DNA from: Aquarana catesbeiana | Taxonomy: Eukaryota > Chordata > Amphibia > Anura > Ranidae | NCBI RefSeq assembly: GCF_042186555.1 | Contig: NC_133336.1 | Span: 39,302,338 to 39,366,337 of the forward strand | DNA: 64,000 bases | Reading direction: 5' to 3' | Shown here: piece after piece, positions 55,897-64,000 of the stretch | How the letters are laid out: every line of letters begins with the position of its first letter | How positions within the stretch are numbered: the stretch's first letter is position 1 | Translations under genes and position numbers: made by a program | Notes under the pieces: generated by a model | Told to the model about the DNA's origin: nothing | The model's database searches: none | The model's input: the letters and a program-made list of their open reading frames with translations, nothing else

Positions 55897-56540
55897 TGCT
55901 TTTCCAGGTTCTTTGGTTTTTGGCAGGTTCTTCTCTGGGGCTGGCCCACTGATCCTGTGATATATGGGAGGGATAGTGGTCCAGTACGAGGAAGAAAAAG
56001 AGGAGAGAGAAGGAGGACAGTGAGTTTGGGGATTCCTCATGGAAAACCTAGAAGAGAGAGCTCAGATCAGGGAGAGAGATGGCGAATAACACCCGCGTGG
56101 AGCAAAAGGATGTCACTTATCCCCACCGGGATGTAAAGTCATCTGAACCTGGAAAGACATCAGCACTGGACTATGCCTCTGAAAGACTTACATATTCCTG
56201 AGAGTGCCTCTAATAAATTGCTGGACTTCACCTTGTAGGTATGCCGGGGCAGCACAGGCCTGTAGTTATGAGCAGGGACATAGGAAAATCCTGTTCTTGT
56301 ATGTTGGACTTCGAAATGGTAATTTTGCACTTTTCTTAAGTAAAGTATTGAAATGTTGCCCTTGCCTGATCTGAAGTTACTAAAAGTGGTGTATTGCAAG
56401 TAACCAGCACACATAGTTCACCTAGTGGGTCTCAACACATTGGGGTATGAAGATATTGGTGTGGAGTGGAGTAGAGTGAAGACACAAGTGGTTACCTAGG
56501 GTAATGAAAATTTTACACAGACTTGTCGATAGCATGTACC
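55897..56540. other. Intergenic, no gene seen
   Basis: No conserved frame or paired ends were found between the MITE remnant and the duplicated block. Confidence 0.4.
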
Positions 56541-57080
56541 TGTGAGGGAGATGCAGACTCACGGTTCCCAGACTTGGACTTGCTAATAGGCCATCCCAGC
56601 TAAACCTAGCTGGGACCTCAATGTCTTCCTAAAGGCTCTCTTCCAGACATCTGCCATAGGGGGTAGAGCACCCTGCACAGGGGTCTCCTCCTGCAGGACT
56701 GGACCCAGGAACACTGCACCCCTGCTCAGGCCTCAGACCTACTTATGGATTATGGGCCAAAATCCACCGGGCACTCTCCAGTGAGGGAGAAGCAGACTCA
56801 CTCCACCACAAGACAGCTGGACACTTTTCCACCAACTTTCTCCTGGCACTCTCCAGTGAGCTTCTCCAGACACAAATCAATTCCAGGACTGGGCTTTGCA
56901 AATAGACCCCCCAGCTAAAGCTCTAGCTGGGACCTTGATGTCTTCTTATTGGCACCTCCAGTAATCCTGCCCCGGGGTCTCCTCCAACAGGATTGGACCC
57001 GGGAACTCTGCTGCCCTGCCTCAGGCCTCAGACTATATATGGGCTCACTCACCACCTACTGGGCACACCTCCCCCAGGGA
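56541..57080. repeat. Two diverged direct copies of a block of about 230 bp
   Basis: About 56550-56775 and 56890-57070 share 'cagctaaa..tagctggga', 'cctgctcaggcctcagac'-type and 'ggggtctcctcc' text in the same order. It is non-coding and probably a repeat-derived tandem duplication. Confidence 0.55.
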
Positions 57081-57402
57081 TTAGCTGGAGTTCCACAAAT
57101 ATTCAGACTGCCTACTATGTTCTTCCTCCTACTATAATTCTAGAATCCTCTAGAATACAGGGGGGAACACATTCAGAGCAGCAGCATGTGAGAAACTGAG
57201 CAGACCTAAACAATCAACCCCTGCTTCACTGATTACAGAGGAGCTAGACTAAATTTTCCTAACAACCTACACTAACTAGAAGGGTGCTATATTGGTATAT
57301 GTGAACTAACCCTTTACAGGCCAACTAAAGACTCGAATACTCACTTATGCTTCAATACTCCGACAACAGCAAGGTTTGTTGCTAACGCCGGCATCTTTTC
57401 TA
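57081..57402. other. Intergenic, no gene seen
   Basis: No supported feature. Confidence 0.4.
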
Positions 57403-57660
57403 AAGCCTTGTACACACGATCATACACACAATCGGATTTTCCAAGGGAAAATGTGTGATGACAGGCTGTTGGCGGAAAATCCGACCGTGTGTACACTCCA
57501 TTGGACAATTGTCGGATTTTCTGCGGACAAATGTTGGATGGCAGGCTTTAAAATTTTCTAGGACAAATGTCTGTTGTCTCCCGTCGGACAAAAGTCCAAA
57601 GTACAAACACGCATGCTCGGGAAGCAAGGACGAGCCAGAAGCGGTCGGTCTTGTAAACTA
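57403..57660. repeat. Harbinger-type MITE fragment
   Basis: Starts 'gccttgtacacacgatca' and contains 'aaaatccgaccgtgtgtac', the text of the 54794-55228 family. The right end is not found. Confidence 0.6.
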
Positions 57661-58490
57661 GCGTTCATAATGGAGAATTAACCTTTGTGACGCGGCAAAT
57701 TATGAAATGTCGAAATGCAGCGCACATTCTCTTCTTCTTTAATGGGATAATAATGAAGCTGCTTTGCTGGTGATACTGATGGAGTTCCGCCAAACGTATT
57801 TAAAAAGGCTTTTTTTTTCTAGTGATATCAAGAATAATATTATTTGTTGTTTTATTTTTTTGGTCAAGTTAAAACAACATCATTATCTTGTAGTTTTTTA
57901 TATCAAAGATACAACTATGTTGGTGACCCTTGTTAATTTTACATTGTATTTTTTAAATGTAACTGCCTACTCCCAAACTGTCATTTGAAGTAAAACACAT
58001 AGCCAAGTATTATTCTCCACAATTTTTTTATTGTGCATTAAAAAAAGAAAACAAAATTAGACATGCTATCTGCCAATAGAACTTAGCCAAAAAGTGCATT
58101 CTATACATCCAAAAATATAGAAAATATAACAAGTCAAATCATTATTATTCAACCAAAAAATAAAATAAAAGCCTCATGCATGTGTCCTGCTTCTTAATAT
58201 AGGGGGTCAACAATGCCAAGAGTTGGTGAAAGCAGGGGTCTGTCATCAGGGGATAATTCCAAAAATCATGCGGATTATTCTCCTGGAATATTTTTCCAAA
58301 ATATTATGACAAAAAATGACAATTTCAAAAAACCCGCCATGCCTCATCCTAAATACCTTGGACTGTCTACATTCCAAAAACAGGTAATTTGGGGGATATT
58401 TGTACTGTCCTGACATTTTAGGACCTCAAGAAATGATACAGGCCGTCAGTGCATCAGGATTGATCGATTTCCAGACATATCCCATAGTTT
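57661..58490. other. Intergenic, AT-rich, no gene
   Basis: AT-rich text without exon or RNA gene. It may belong to a longer element that starts with the preceding MITE-like end. Confidence 0.35.
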
Positions 58491-58816
58491 GTGGACTAGC
58501 AGAATACATTTTGGCCTAAATACATGAAGAAAGATTATTTGTTTGCAAACTTTTATAAGAGAAGCTGAGAAAAACATGGCTTTTTTTCAAGATTTTCTGT
58601 GATTTTTCATTTGTTTAGCAAAAAATAACAAACCCCCAGTGGTGATTAAATACCACCAAAAGAAAAGTTCTAGTTGTGTGAACAAAATGATAAAAATGTA
58701 GTTTGGGTACAGTGTTGTATGACTGCGCAATTGTCATTCAAAGTGTGACGGCGCTGAAAGCTGAAAATTGGCCTGGGCAGGAAGGGGGTGAAAGTGCCCT
58801 GTATTGAAGCGGTTAA
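58490..58816. repeat. TTAA-type MITE, family A, truncated
   Basis: Right part of family A, ending GAAGCGGTTAA, with 'gactgcgcaattgtcattca' inside. The left end is missing. Confidence 0.65.
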
Positions 58817-58904
58817 ATGGAAATTGTTGCTTCTGTTCACAAACATAAAACATTTTGGAATTTGTCCCTTTGGAACATTTTCATTTGGAAAGTCTGAATT
58901 GGAT

Positions 58905-58998
58905 GCCGAAAGATGTGTACACACTATACGAAAATCGAACGATCGTGCCTCGTACTGAATTTTTCTTCCAATTCTCACATAGTGTATACCCAGCTTTA
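58905..58998. repeat. Short MITE with 'acacactatacgaaaatcg' text
   Basis: 'gtgtacacactatacgaa' and 'cacatagtgtataccc' form an imperfect inverted pair. It is related to 29366-29725. Confidence 0.5.
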
Positions 58999-59044
58999 GG
59001 CTTTAATGAAATTTTATTTCCCATAAAGCTCACTAATGACACCA

Positions 59045-59392
59045 TACCTCCCAACTTTTTGAGATGGGAATGAGGGGCACCTATCAGCAAAAGTATGCAG
59101 GTATAGGACACACCCCTTGCCACGCCCCCTTACAGGAGATTTGTACAAAAAAACAAGATTGGTTAAACCCACAAGTGCTTTTTTACCACTACTATTCCTT
59201 TATATTGGCTTTTAAAATGTACAAATACATCGATTTAGAAATTGGATGAAATGTTTAGCACTGGGAAACACTTTTTAAAATATAAATAGTGCATTTTATA
59301 TACAACTTTATAGATCAGACCAAAATGAGGGACAAATGAGGAGGAATGAGGGACAGAGGGACATTGCTCCAAATCAGGGACAGTTGGGAGAC
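59045..59392. repeat. MITE with 'cctcccaac' inverted ends
   Basis: TACCTCCCAACTTTTTGAG at the left and GGGACAGTTGGGAGACA at the right. Near the right end, 'gagggaca' recurs. Superfamily not determined. Confidence 0.65.
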
Positions 59393-59440
59393 AGGTTGTC
59401 TTGGTCAGTGTCCTAATCCAGGGACTCTTTTGTGTTCACA

Positions 59441-59698
59441 CTGTACAGCAGTGACAGTTCATCTATATATTATGTTTATACAGTACAGCAGTGACAGTTC
59501 ATCTATATATTGTGTTTATACTGTACAGCAGTGACAGTTCATCTATATATTATGTGTATACTGTAGAGCGGTGACAGTTCACCTATATATTATGTTTATA
59601 CTGTAGAGCAGTGACAGTTCATCTATATATTATGTTTATACTGTACAGCAGTGATAGTTCATCTATATATTATGTGTATACTGTACAGTAGTGACAGT
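59441..59698. repeat. 40-bp tandem repeat upstream of LRR1
   Basis: About 6.4 units of exactly 40 bp, each with 'gtgacagttcatctatatat'. Unit starts at 59441, 59481, 59521, 59561, 59601, 59641 and 59681. It ends about 200 bp before the LRR1 start codon. Confidence 0.95.
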
Positions 59699-59699
59699 G

Positions 59700-59896
59700 C
59701 AATTGGAATCAGTGTGACTTCCGCCCTGGTAATAGAGCGGAGGGGATATAGAGCGGCGCCCTCTCCTGCCCCTCCTCGCTCTATCACCCTGGAGGACTGA
59801 GACGTCACACGCATAGAGCGGGAACACAAATTTGTACAGATCGGTGTGTATGTGATCCGCTCTCTGTCACCCCCGGAGGATCGGGGCCGGGGAGCC
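59700..59896 (+). promoter_or_regulatory. lrr1: LRR1 promoter region and 5' UTR
   Basis: GC-rich stretch with a CRE-like GACGTCA (59801-59807) and an E2F-like GAGCGGGAAC (59817-59826), suiting a gene used in S phase. 'atagagcgg' recurs three times (about 59732-59822). The start site is not determined. In human this promoter lies close to RPS29; here 8 kb of repeats separate them. Confidence 0.5.
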
Positions 59897-60082
59897 ATGA
59901 GGCTGCAGTGTGAGGTGGAGGTCATTAACCGGATGCTGCCCACCTTCGGGATGAGAAACAGAGGGAAGGGCACCCGGGCAGTGCTGTCTTTGGGCAGACA
60001 GGAGGAGAAGGGCTCCGGACAGCGGGGACTCATCTACCTGATGATCTGCACCCTGAAGGACAAGGCCGGCTCCAGGTACAAG
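59897..60082 (+). CDS. lrr1: LRR1 exon 1, start codon
   Basis: Leucine-rich repeat protein 1 is the substrate receptor of a CUL2 ubiquitin ligase that ubiquitylates MCM7 on terminated replicative helicases so that the replisome is unloaded. The exon begins MRLQCEVEVINRMLPTFGM, then RNRGKGTRAVLSLGRQEE and LIYLMICTLKDKAGSRYK, and ends at donor AAG|GTGAGT in phase 0. This matches the N-terminal PH-like domain of vertebrate LRR1 (recalled human text: LHCEVEVISRHLPALGLRNR). The leucine-rich repeats are encoded beyond the window. The ATG has a good context (GCCATGA). Confidence 0.94.
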
Positions 60083-60154
60083 GTGAGTCCTGACTGTTAC
60101 CATGACAACGGGAGAGCGTCTTCTGTATCTAGGGTCACTTCCTGCAGTGTGTCT

Positions 60155-61440
60155 GGTACTGTCCAATGAGGGGTGGGGGTCGGGTCTGGTACTGCCCAAT
60201 GAGGGGTGAGGGTCGGGATCTGGCACTGTCCAATGAGAGGGTGGGGGTCGGGTCTGGTACTGTCCAATGAGGGGGTGGGGGTCGGGATCTGGCACTGTCC
60301 AATGAGGGGTGGGGGTCGGGTCTGGTACTGTCCAATGAGGGGGTGGGGGTCGGGATCTGGCACTGTCCAATGAGGGGGTGGGGGTCGGGATCTGGCACTG
60401 TCCAATGAGAGGGTGGGGGTCGGGATCTGGCACTGTCCAATGAGAGGGTGGGGGTCGGGATCTGGTACTGTCCAATGAGAGGGTGGGGGTCGGGATCTGG
60501 CACTGTCCAATGTGGGGGTCGGGATCTGGCACTGTCCAATGAGGGGTGGGGGTCGGGATCTGGTACTGTCCAATGAGGGGGTGGGGGTCGGGATCTGGCA
60601 CTGTCCAATGAGGGGTGGGGGTCGGGATCTGGCACTGTCCAATGAGGGGTGGGGGTCGGGTCTGGTACTGTCCAATGAGGGGGTGGGGGTCGGGATCTGG
60701 CACTGTCCAATGAGGGGGTGGGGGTCGGGATCTGGCACTGTCCAATGAGAGGGTGGGGGTCGGGATCTGGCACTGTCCAATGAGAGGGTGGGGGTCGGGA
60801 TCTGGTACTGTCCAATGAGAGGGTGGGGGTCGGGATCTGGCACTGTCCAATGTGGGGGTCGGGATCTGGCACTGTCCAATGAGGGGTGGGGGTCGGGATC
60901 TGGTACTGTCCAATGAGGGGGTGGGGGTCGGGATCTGGCACTGTCCAATGAGGGGGTGGGGGTCGGGATCTGGCACTGTCCAATGAGAGGGTGGGGGTCG
61001 GGATCTGGCACTGTCCAATGAGAGGGTGGGGGTCGGGATCTGGCACTGTCCAATGAGAGGGTGGGGGTCGGGATCTGGCACTGTCCAATGAGAGGGTGGG
61101 GGTCGGGATCTGGCACTGTCCAATGAGAGGGTGGGGGTCGGGATCTGGCACTGTCCAATGAGAGGGTGGGGGTCGGGATCTGGCACTGTCCAATGAGAGG
61201 GTGGGGGTCGGGATCTGGCACTGTCCAATGAGAGGGTGGGGGTCGGGATCTGGCACTGTCCAATGAGAGGGTGGGGGTCGGGATCTGGCACTGTCCAATG
61301 AGAGGGTGGGGGTCGGGATCTGGCACTGTCCAATGAGAGGGTGGGGGTCGGGATCTGGCACTGTCCAATGAGAGGGTGGGGGTCGGGATCTGGCACTGTC
61401 CAATGAGAGGGTGGGGGTCGGGATCTTGTAATGTCCAATG
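60155..61440. repeat. G-rich 35-bp minisatellite in LRR1 intron 1
   Basis: About 36 copies of a 35-bp unit containing GGGTGGGGGTCGGGATCTGG and CACTGTCCAATGAGA, starting 73 bp after the exon 1 donor. The last dozen units (about 61000-61420) are almost identical. The earlier part contains a 340-bp higher-order duplication. Because 35 is not a multiple of three, long - strand frames (up to 523 codons) arise by chance. Confidence 0.97.
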
Positions 61441-62020
61441 AGGGGTGGAGATTTTGATCGGGATCTGGTTGGGTTAGCCTCTGGTACGAATGGAGTGTTT
61501 CTGTTGAAATTGGGATCTGGTTGGACCGGGGTTGAAATCTGGTAAGTTTAGGATCCTGTTGGATTGGGATCTGGTCAGCCTGAGATTAGGACCCGGTAGG
61601 ACATGTGATCTGGAAGGGTCTGAGATATCTGGTTGGATTGTGAACTGGTCAGACTAGGATCCGGTTGCAGTGGAACCTGGTAGGATCTATATCTTTTAGG
61701 ATTGGGATCGTGGCATGACATGTTTTTAGCCTTGGGTGCAGTCAGCTTGCAATCTGGTAGGGGTGGAATCTGTTATGATTGGGATCTGTTGTCTGGTTGG
61801 TCTTGGATCTGGTGGGATTGGGCTCTTCTAGCTCTGGGATCTGGTAGGTCTGGAGTTTGGTCGAATTGGGAACTGGCAGGTCTGGGATCCATTGGATTGG
61901 GATCAAGTAGGACCTGGATCAGGTAGAATTGGGATCTGGTGAGGATGGGGGTCTAGTAGATGTGGTATCCGTTTTAGTTTAGGAGCTGGTAAGTCTGGGA
62001 TCTAATCTGATTGGGAGCCG
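61441..62020. repeat. Degenerate short repeats on 'gggatctggt'
   Basis: Phrases such as 'ttgggatctggt' recur irregularly every 15-40 bp. This looks like an older, decayed part of the same minisatellite field. Confidence 0.7.
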
Positions 62021-62023
62021 GTA

Positions 62024-62940
62024 GGCTCAGTGTGAAGTTTCTACAGTCAGTGATGATTTGGGGAGCCCTGTCATCTGCTGGTGTTGGTCCTCTGTGTTTC
62101 ATCAAATCCAGAGTCACTGCGGCCCTCTACCAGGAAATTCTAGAGCTCTTCATGCTTCCCTCTGACCAGCTTTATGGAGATGCTGATTTCATTTTTCAGC
62201 AGGACTTGGCACCTGCCCACACTGCTAATACCGGGTTTAATGATTATGGTATCACTGTGCTTGATTGGCCAGCAAACTCGCCTGACCTAAACCCCATAGA
62301 GAATCTGTGGGGTATTGTCAAGAGGAAGATGAGAGACACCAGACCCAACAATGCAGATGAGCTGAAGGCCGCTATCAAAGCAACCTAGGCTTCCATAAGG
62401 CTGCATTCACACTACAGTGTTTTAAATCACGGGCAGATTTGCCATGGATCTGCCCGCGATTTGACAGCGCCGAGGTGTGAATGACAAAACACGGGACTCG
62501 CATTCGAGATGCCATTATTTTGTATGATGCCTCAAATCATGGTGCGGGTTGGCAGTGATTAGTGCGCTGCAATCTCTACAACCTGCATCACGGGGCGCAT
62601 GTCGCCCCAAAGTAGCTCCTGAACTATTTTTTTGTGACAATCGTGGCAGACCCGCTGCGCAATTTGAGGTGTCATTTAAATGAATGGCATCTCGATTGCG
62701 AGTCCCGCGTTTTGTCATTCGCGCCTCGGCGATGTCAAATCGTGGGCAGATCCGCGGTAAATCTGCCTGCGATTCAAAACGCTGTAGTGTGAATGCAGAC
62801 TCAAACCTCAGCAGTGCCACAGGCTGATCACCTCCATGCCACGCCGCATTGATGCAGCAATTCATGCAAAAGGAGCCCCGACCAGGTATTGAGTGCATAC
62901 TATACTGTACATGGACAGACTTCTCAGTAACCTAACATTT
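62024..62940 (+). pseudogene. Tc1-like transposase, C-terminal remnant interrupted by a MITE
   Basis: Encodes QSVMIWGALSSAGVGPL, FIFQQDLAPAHTANT (second Asp of the DDE triad) and WPANSPDLNPIENLWG (Glu), then a stop in the usual KATWAS segment. The N-terminal DNA-binding part and first Asp region are missing. After an inserted MITE (about 62397-62800) the protein end resumes in recognisable form (ITSMPRRIDAAIHAKG). The remnant lies in LRR1 intron 1 in sense orientation. Confidence 0.88.
62397..62803. repeat. MITE inserted in the Tc1-like transposase
   Basis: GGCTGCATTCACACTACAG at the left and CTGTAGTGTGAATGCAGAC at the right are inverted ends. Sub-terminal text 'gggcagatttgcc' and 'cgtgggcagatccgc' is shared. 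The target duplication is not clear. Confidence 0.75.
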
Positions 62941-63133
62941 CTGTATTAAAAATACAGAGATACTGAATTTTGGGTTTTCACTAGCTGTAAGCCATAATCA
63001 TCTAAATTTAAAGAAATAAAAGCTTGAAATATATCACTCTGTGTGTAACACATCTATATAAAATGAGTTTCACTTTTTGAATTGCTGAAATAAATTACCT
63101 TTTTGATTATATTCTAATTTTATGAGATGGACC
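62941..63133. repeat. 3' flank and end of the Tc1-like element
   Basis: AT-rich text ending 'tatgagatggacctgt', resembling Tc1-family terminal inverted repeats ending ACAGGTnnATCTCA on the other strand. The matching 5' terminus is absent. Confidence 0.5.
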
Positions 63134-63159
63134 TGTTTACAATAGTTTGTAGGCACTAT

Positions 63160-63305
63160 GGAGTTGATTTACTAAAACTGGAGAGTGCAAAATGTGGTGC
63201 AGCTCTGCATAGAAACCAATCAGCTTCCAGGTTTTATTGCCAAAGCTTAACTGAACAAGCTGAAATTAGAAGCTGATTGGCTACCATGCAGAGCTGCATC
63301 ATATT
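63160..63305. repeat. MITE family C (copy 4)
   Basis: Contains 'gatttactaaaactggag', 'accaatcagcttccagg' and 'agaagctgattggcta', the same order as 25857-26033. The right end is eroded. Confidence 0.7.
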
Positions 63306-63317
63306 CGGGAAAAAATC

Positions 63318-63480
63318 TAGTGGTGATCAAATAAAAGAAAGCTATTTGTGTGAAAAAAATGATATACATTTCATTTGTGTACAGTGTCGCATGACCGCGT
63401 AATTACCAGTTAAAGTAGCGCAGTGCTGAATAGCAAAAAATGGCCTGGTCACGAAGGGGGGGTAAAACCTTCCAGAGCAT
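63318..63480. repeat. MITE family A, truncated
   Basis: Family text 'tggcctggtcacgaaggggg' and 'gtcgcatgaccgcgtaatta' without the TTAA ends. Confidence 0.6.
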
Positions 63481-63610
63481 AAGGGGTGAAATGCAGACTC
63501 CGGTAGTGCAGCACGGTATACAATGTGGCAAAGATCTCCCGTGTTCCAAGGTGAAGGCACTTCTGTTTTTTTGTTTACTTTATGAGGCTTTTTTGTTTGT
63601 TTCATTACAG

Positions 63611-63709
63611 CTACAAGAAAACATCGAGAACTTGTTTTCCAAGTTTTTAAATGAAGGAAAAGCAACAATAAGGCTAAAAGAGCCGGCTGTGGATATATGT
63701 CTCAGTAAG
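63611..63709 (+). CDS. lrr1: LRR1 exon 2
   Basis: Acceptor TTCATTACAG|CTACAA; encodes LQENIENLFSKFLNEG, KATIRLKEPAVDICL and SK, in frame with exon 1. It matches recalled human text (LRENIEQFFTKFVDEGKATV). The end is placed at AAG|GCAAGT, a strong GC-type donor that keeps the conserved Ser-Lys. A GT donor at TCA|GTAAGG (exon end 63704) is the alternative. The gene continues beyond the window. Confidence 0.88.
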
Positions 63710-63779
63710 GCAAGTCATATTATTTTCTCCTGCAGGAATGCTTAAAAGAGAAGTGTGTTAGTTTATTTATTTTTTTTAT

Positions 63780-64000
63780 TTTATTTTCATACTATTTTTT
63801 TTTTTTTTTTCAAATAAATGTTTATTGCACAAAAACATATACAATTACAGACAAGTACAAACTGTTGCAGCAATATATTCAGGTACAGTAGTTATCATAA
63901 TCAACATCATACAACCTTAAGTTAAGGTATTTATATAACGTCGACTTGCTGTACATATGTATCAATATTGATTTCGGTGGTGCTGCTCAAGTTATCAACG
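63780..64000. other. LRR1 intron 2, T-rich and repeat-like
   Basis: T run (about 63794-63810) followed by 'caaataaatgtttattgc' text that resembles the reverse of a LINE 3' tail. Not resolved before the window ends. Confidence 0.35.

Noticed and set aside
59867..61438. 523-codon - strand reading frame (and two of about 420 codons) rich in Pro, Asp and His
   Set aside because: Produced by reading a 35-bp minisatellite in three frames; no non-repetitive protein text, and the distal end overlaps LRR1 exon 1 antisense.
60155..61440. CRISPR array
   Set aside because: Units are contiguous with no unique spacers, the context is a vertebrate intron, and no Cas-like genes are present.
1..64000. tRNA genes
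   Set aside because: No pair of A-box and B-box motifs at the right spacing was recognised on either strand; a tRNAscan run would be decisive.

Overview
The window looks like nuclear DNA of a frog, most probably a ranid. The sequence shows spliced vertebrate genes diluted in a repeat-dense background of TTAA-flanked MITEs, hAT and Harbinger-type MITEs, DIRS retrotransposons, Penelope-like fold-back elements with hammerhead-ribozyme motifs, and L2 LINE fragments. The assignment to Ranidae rests on my recollection of these repeat families, not on a search.

Three host genes are supported. (1) The 3' third of PAPOLA (poly(A) polymerase alpha) lies on the + strand at about 1.9-14.3 kb. Seven coding exons join in frame, ending in the family C-terminus IKNSIKLRLNR, followed by a 3' UTR. 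(2) RPS29 (ribosomal protein uS14) is complete on the - strand at 41.7-51.7 kb, with three coding exons encoding 56 residues, a 5'TOP-like tract and an AATAAA signal. (3) The first two exons of LRR1 (receptor of the CUL2 ubiquitin ligase that acts in replisome unloading) lie on the + strand from 59.9 kb and run off the window. RPS29 and LRR1 are head to head, as in human 14q21.3. PAPOLA lies on the same human chromosome but far away.

Layout: 1-14.3 kb, PAPOLA introns and exons, with a 1.7 kb fold-back element and many MITEs in the introns. 14.3-18.8 kb, repeats including a 1.57 kb hAT element with an 8-bp target duplication and a nested TTAA MITE. 18.8-24.4 kb, a nearly complete DIRS retrotransposon (inverted ends, internal complementary region, intron-containing gag ORF, RT/RNase H, tyrosine recombinase) with inactivating lesions. 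24.4-31.7 kb, a second, older DIRS on the opposite strand, broken by MITEs, a LINE tail and a second hAT element. 33.1-37.4 kb, a Penelope-like inverted-repeat element carrying two identical hammerhead ribozyme motifs, inserted in the tail of an L2 LINE that itself holds an opposite-strand L2. 39.3-41.0 kb, another fold-back element. 41.7-51.7 kb, RPS29 with a 7.1 kb first intron. 51.8-54.3 kb, a large inverted repeat just upstream of the RPS29 start, with a third copy nearby. 54.4-55.5 kb, a 142-bp satellite split by a Harbinger-type MITE. 59.4-62.0 kb, tandem repeats flanking LRR1 exon 1, including a 1.3 kb G-rich 35-bp minisatellite in intron 1. 62.0-63.1 kb, a Tc1-like transposase remnant.

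The three host genes have housekeeping roles (mRNA polyadenylation, translation, replication termination) and do not form a functional unit. The most interesting material is in the mobile elements: the paired hammerhead motifs, the intron-bearing DIRS, and the inverted repeat next to the RPS29 promoter.
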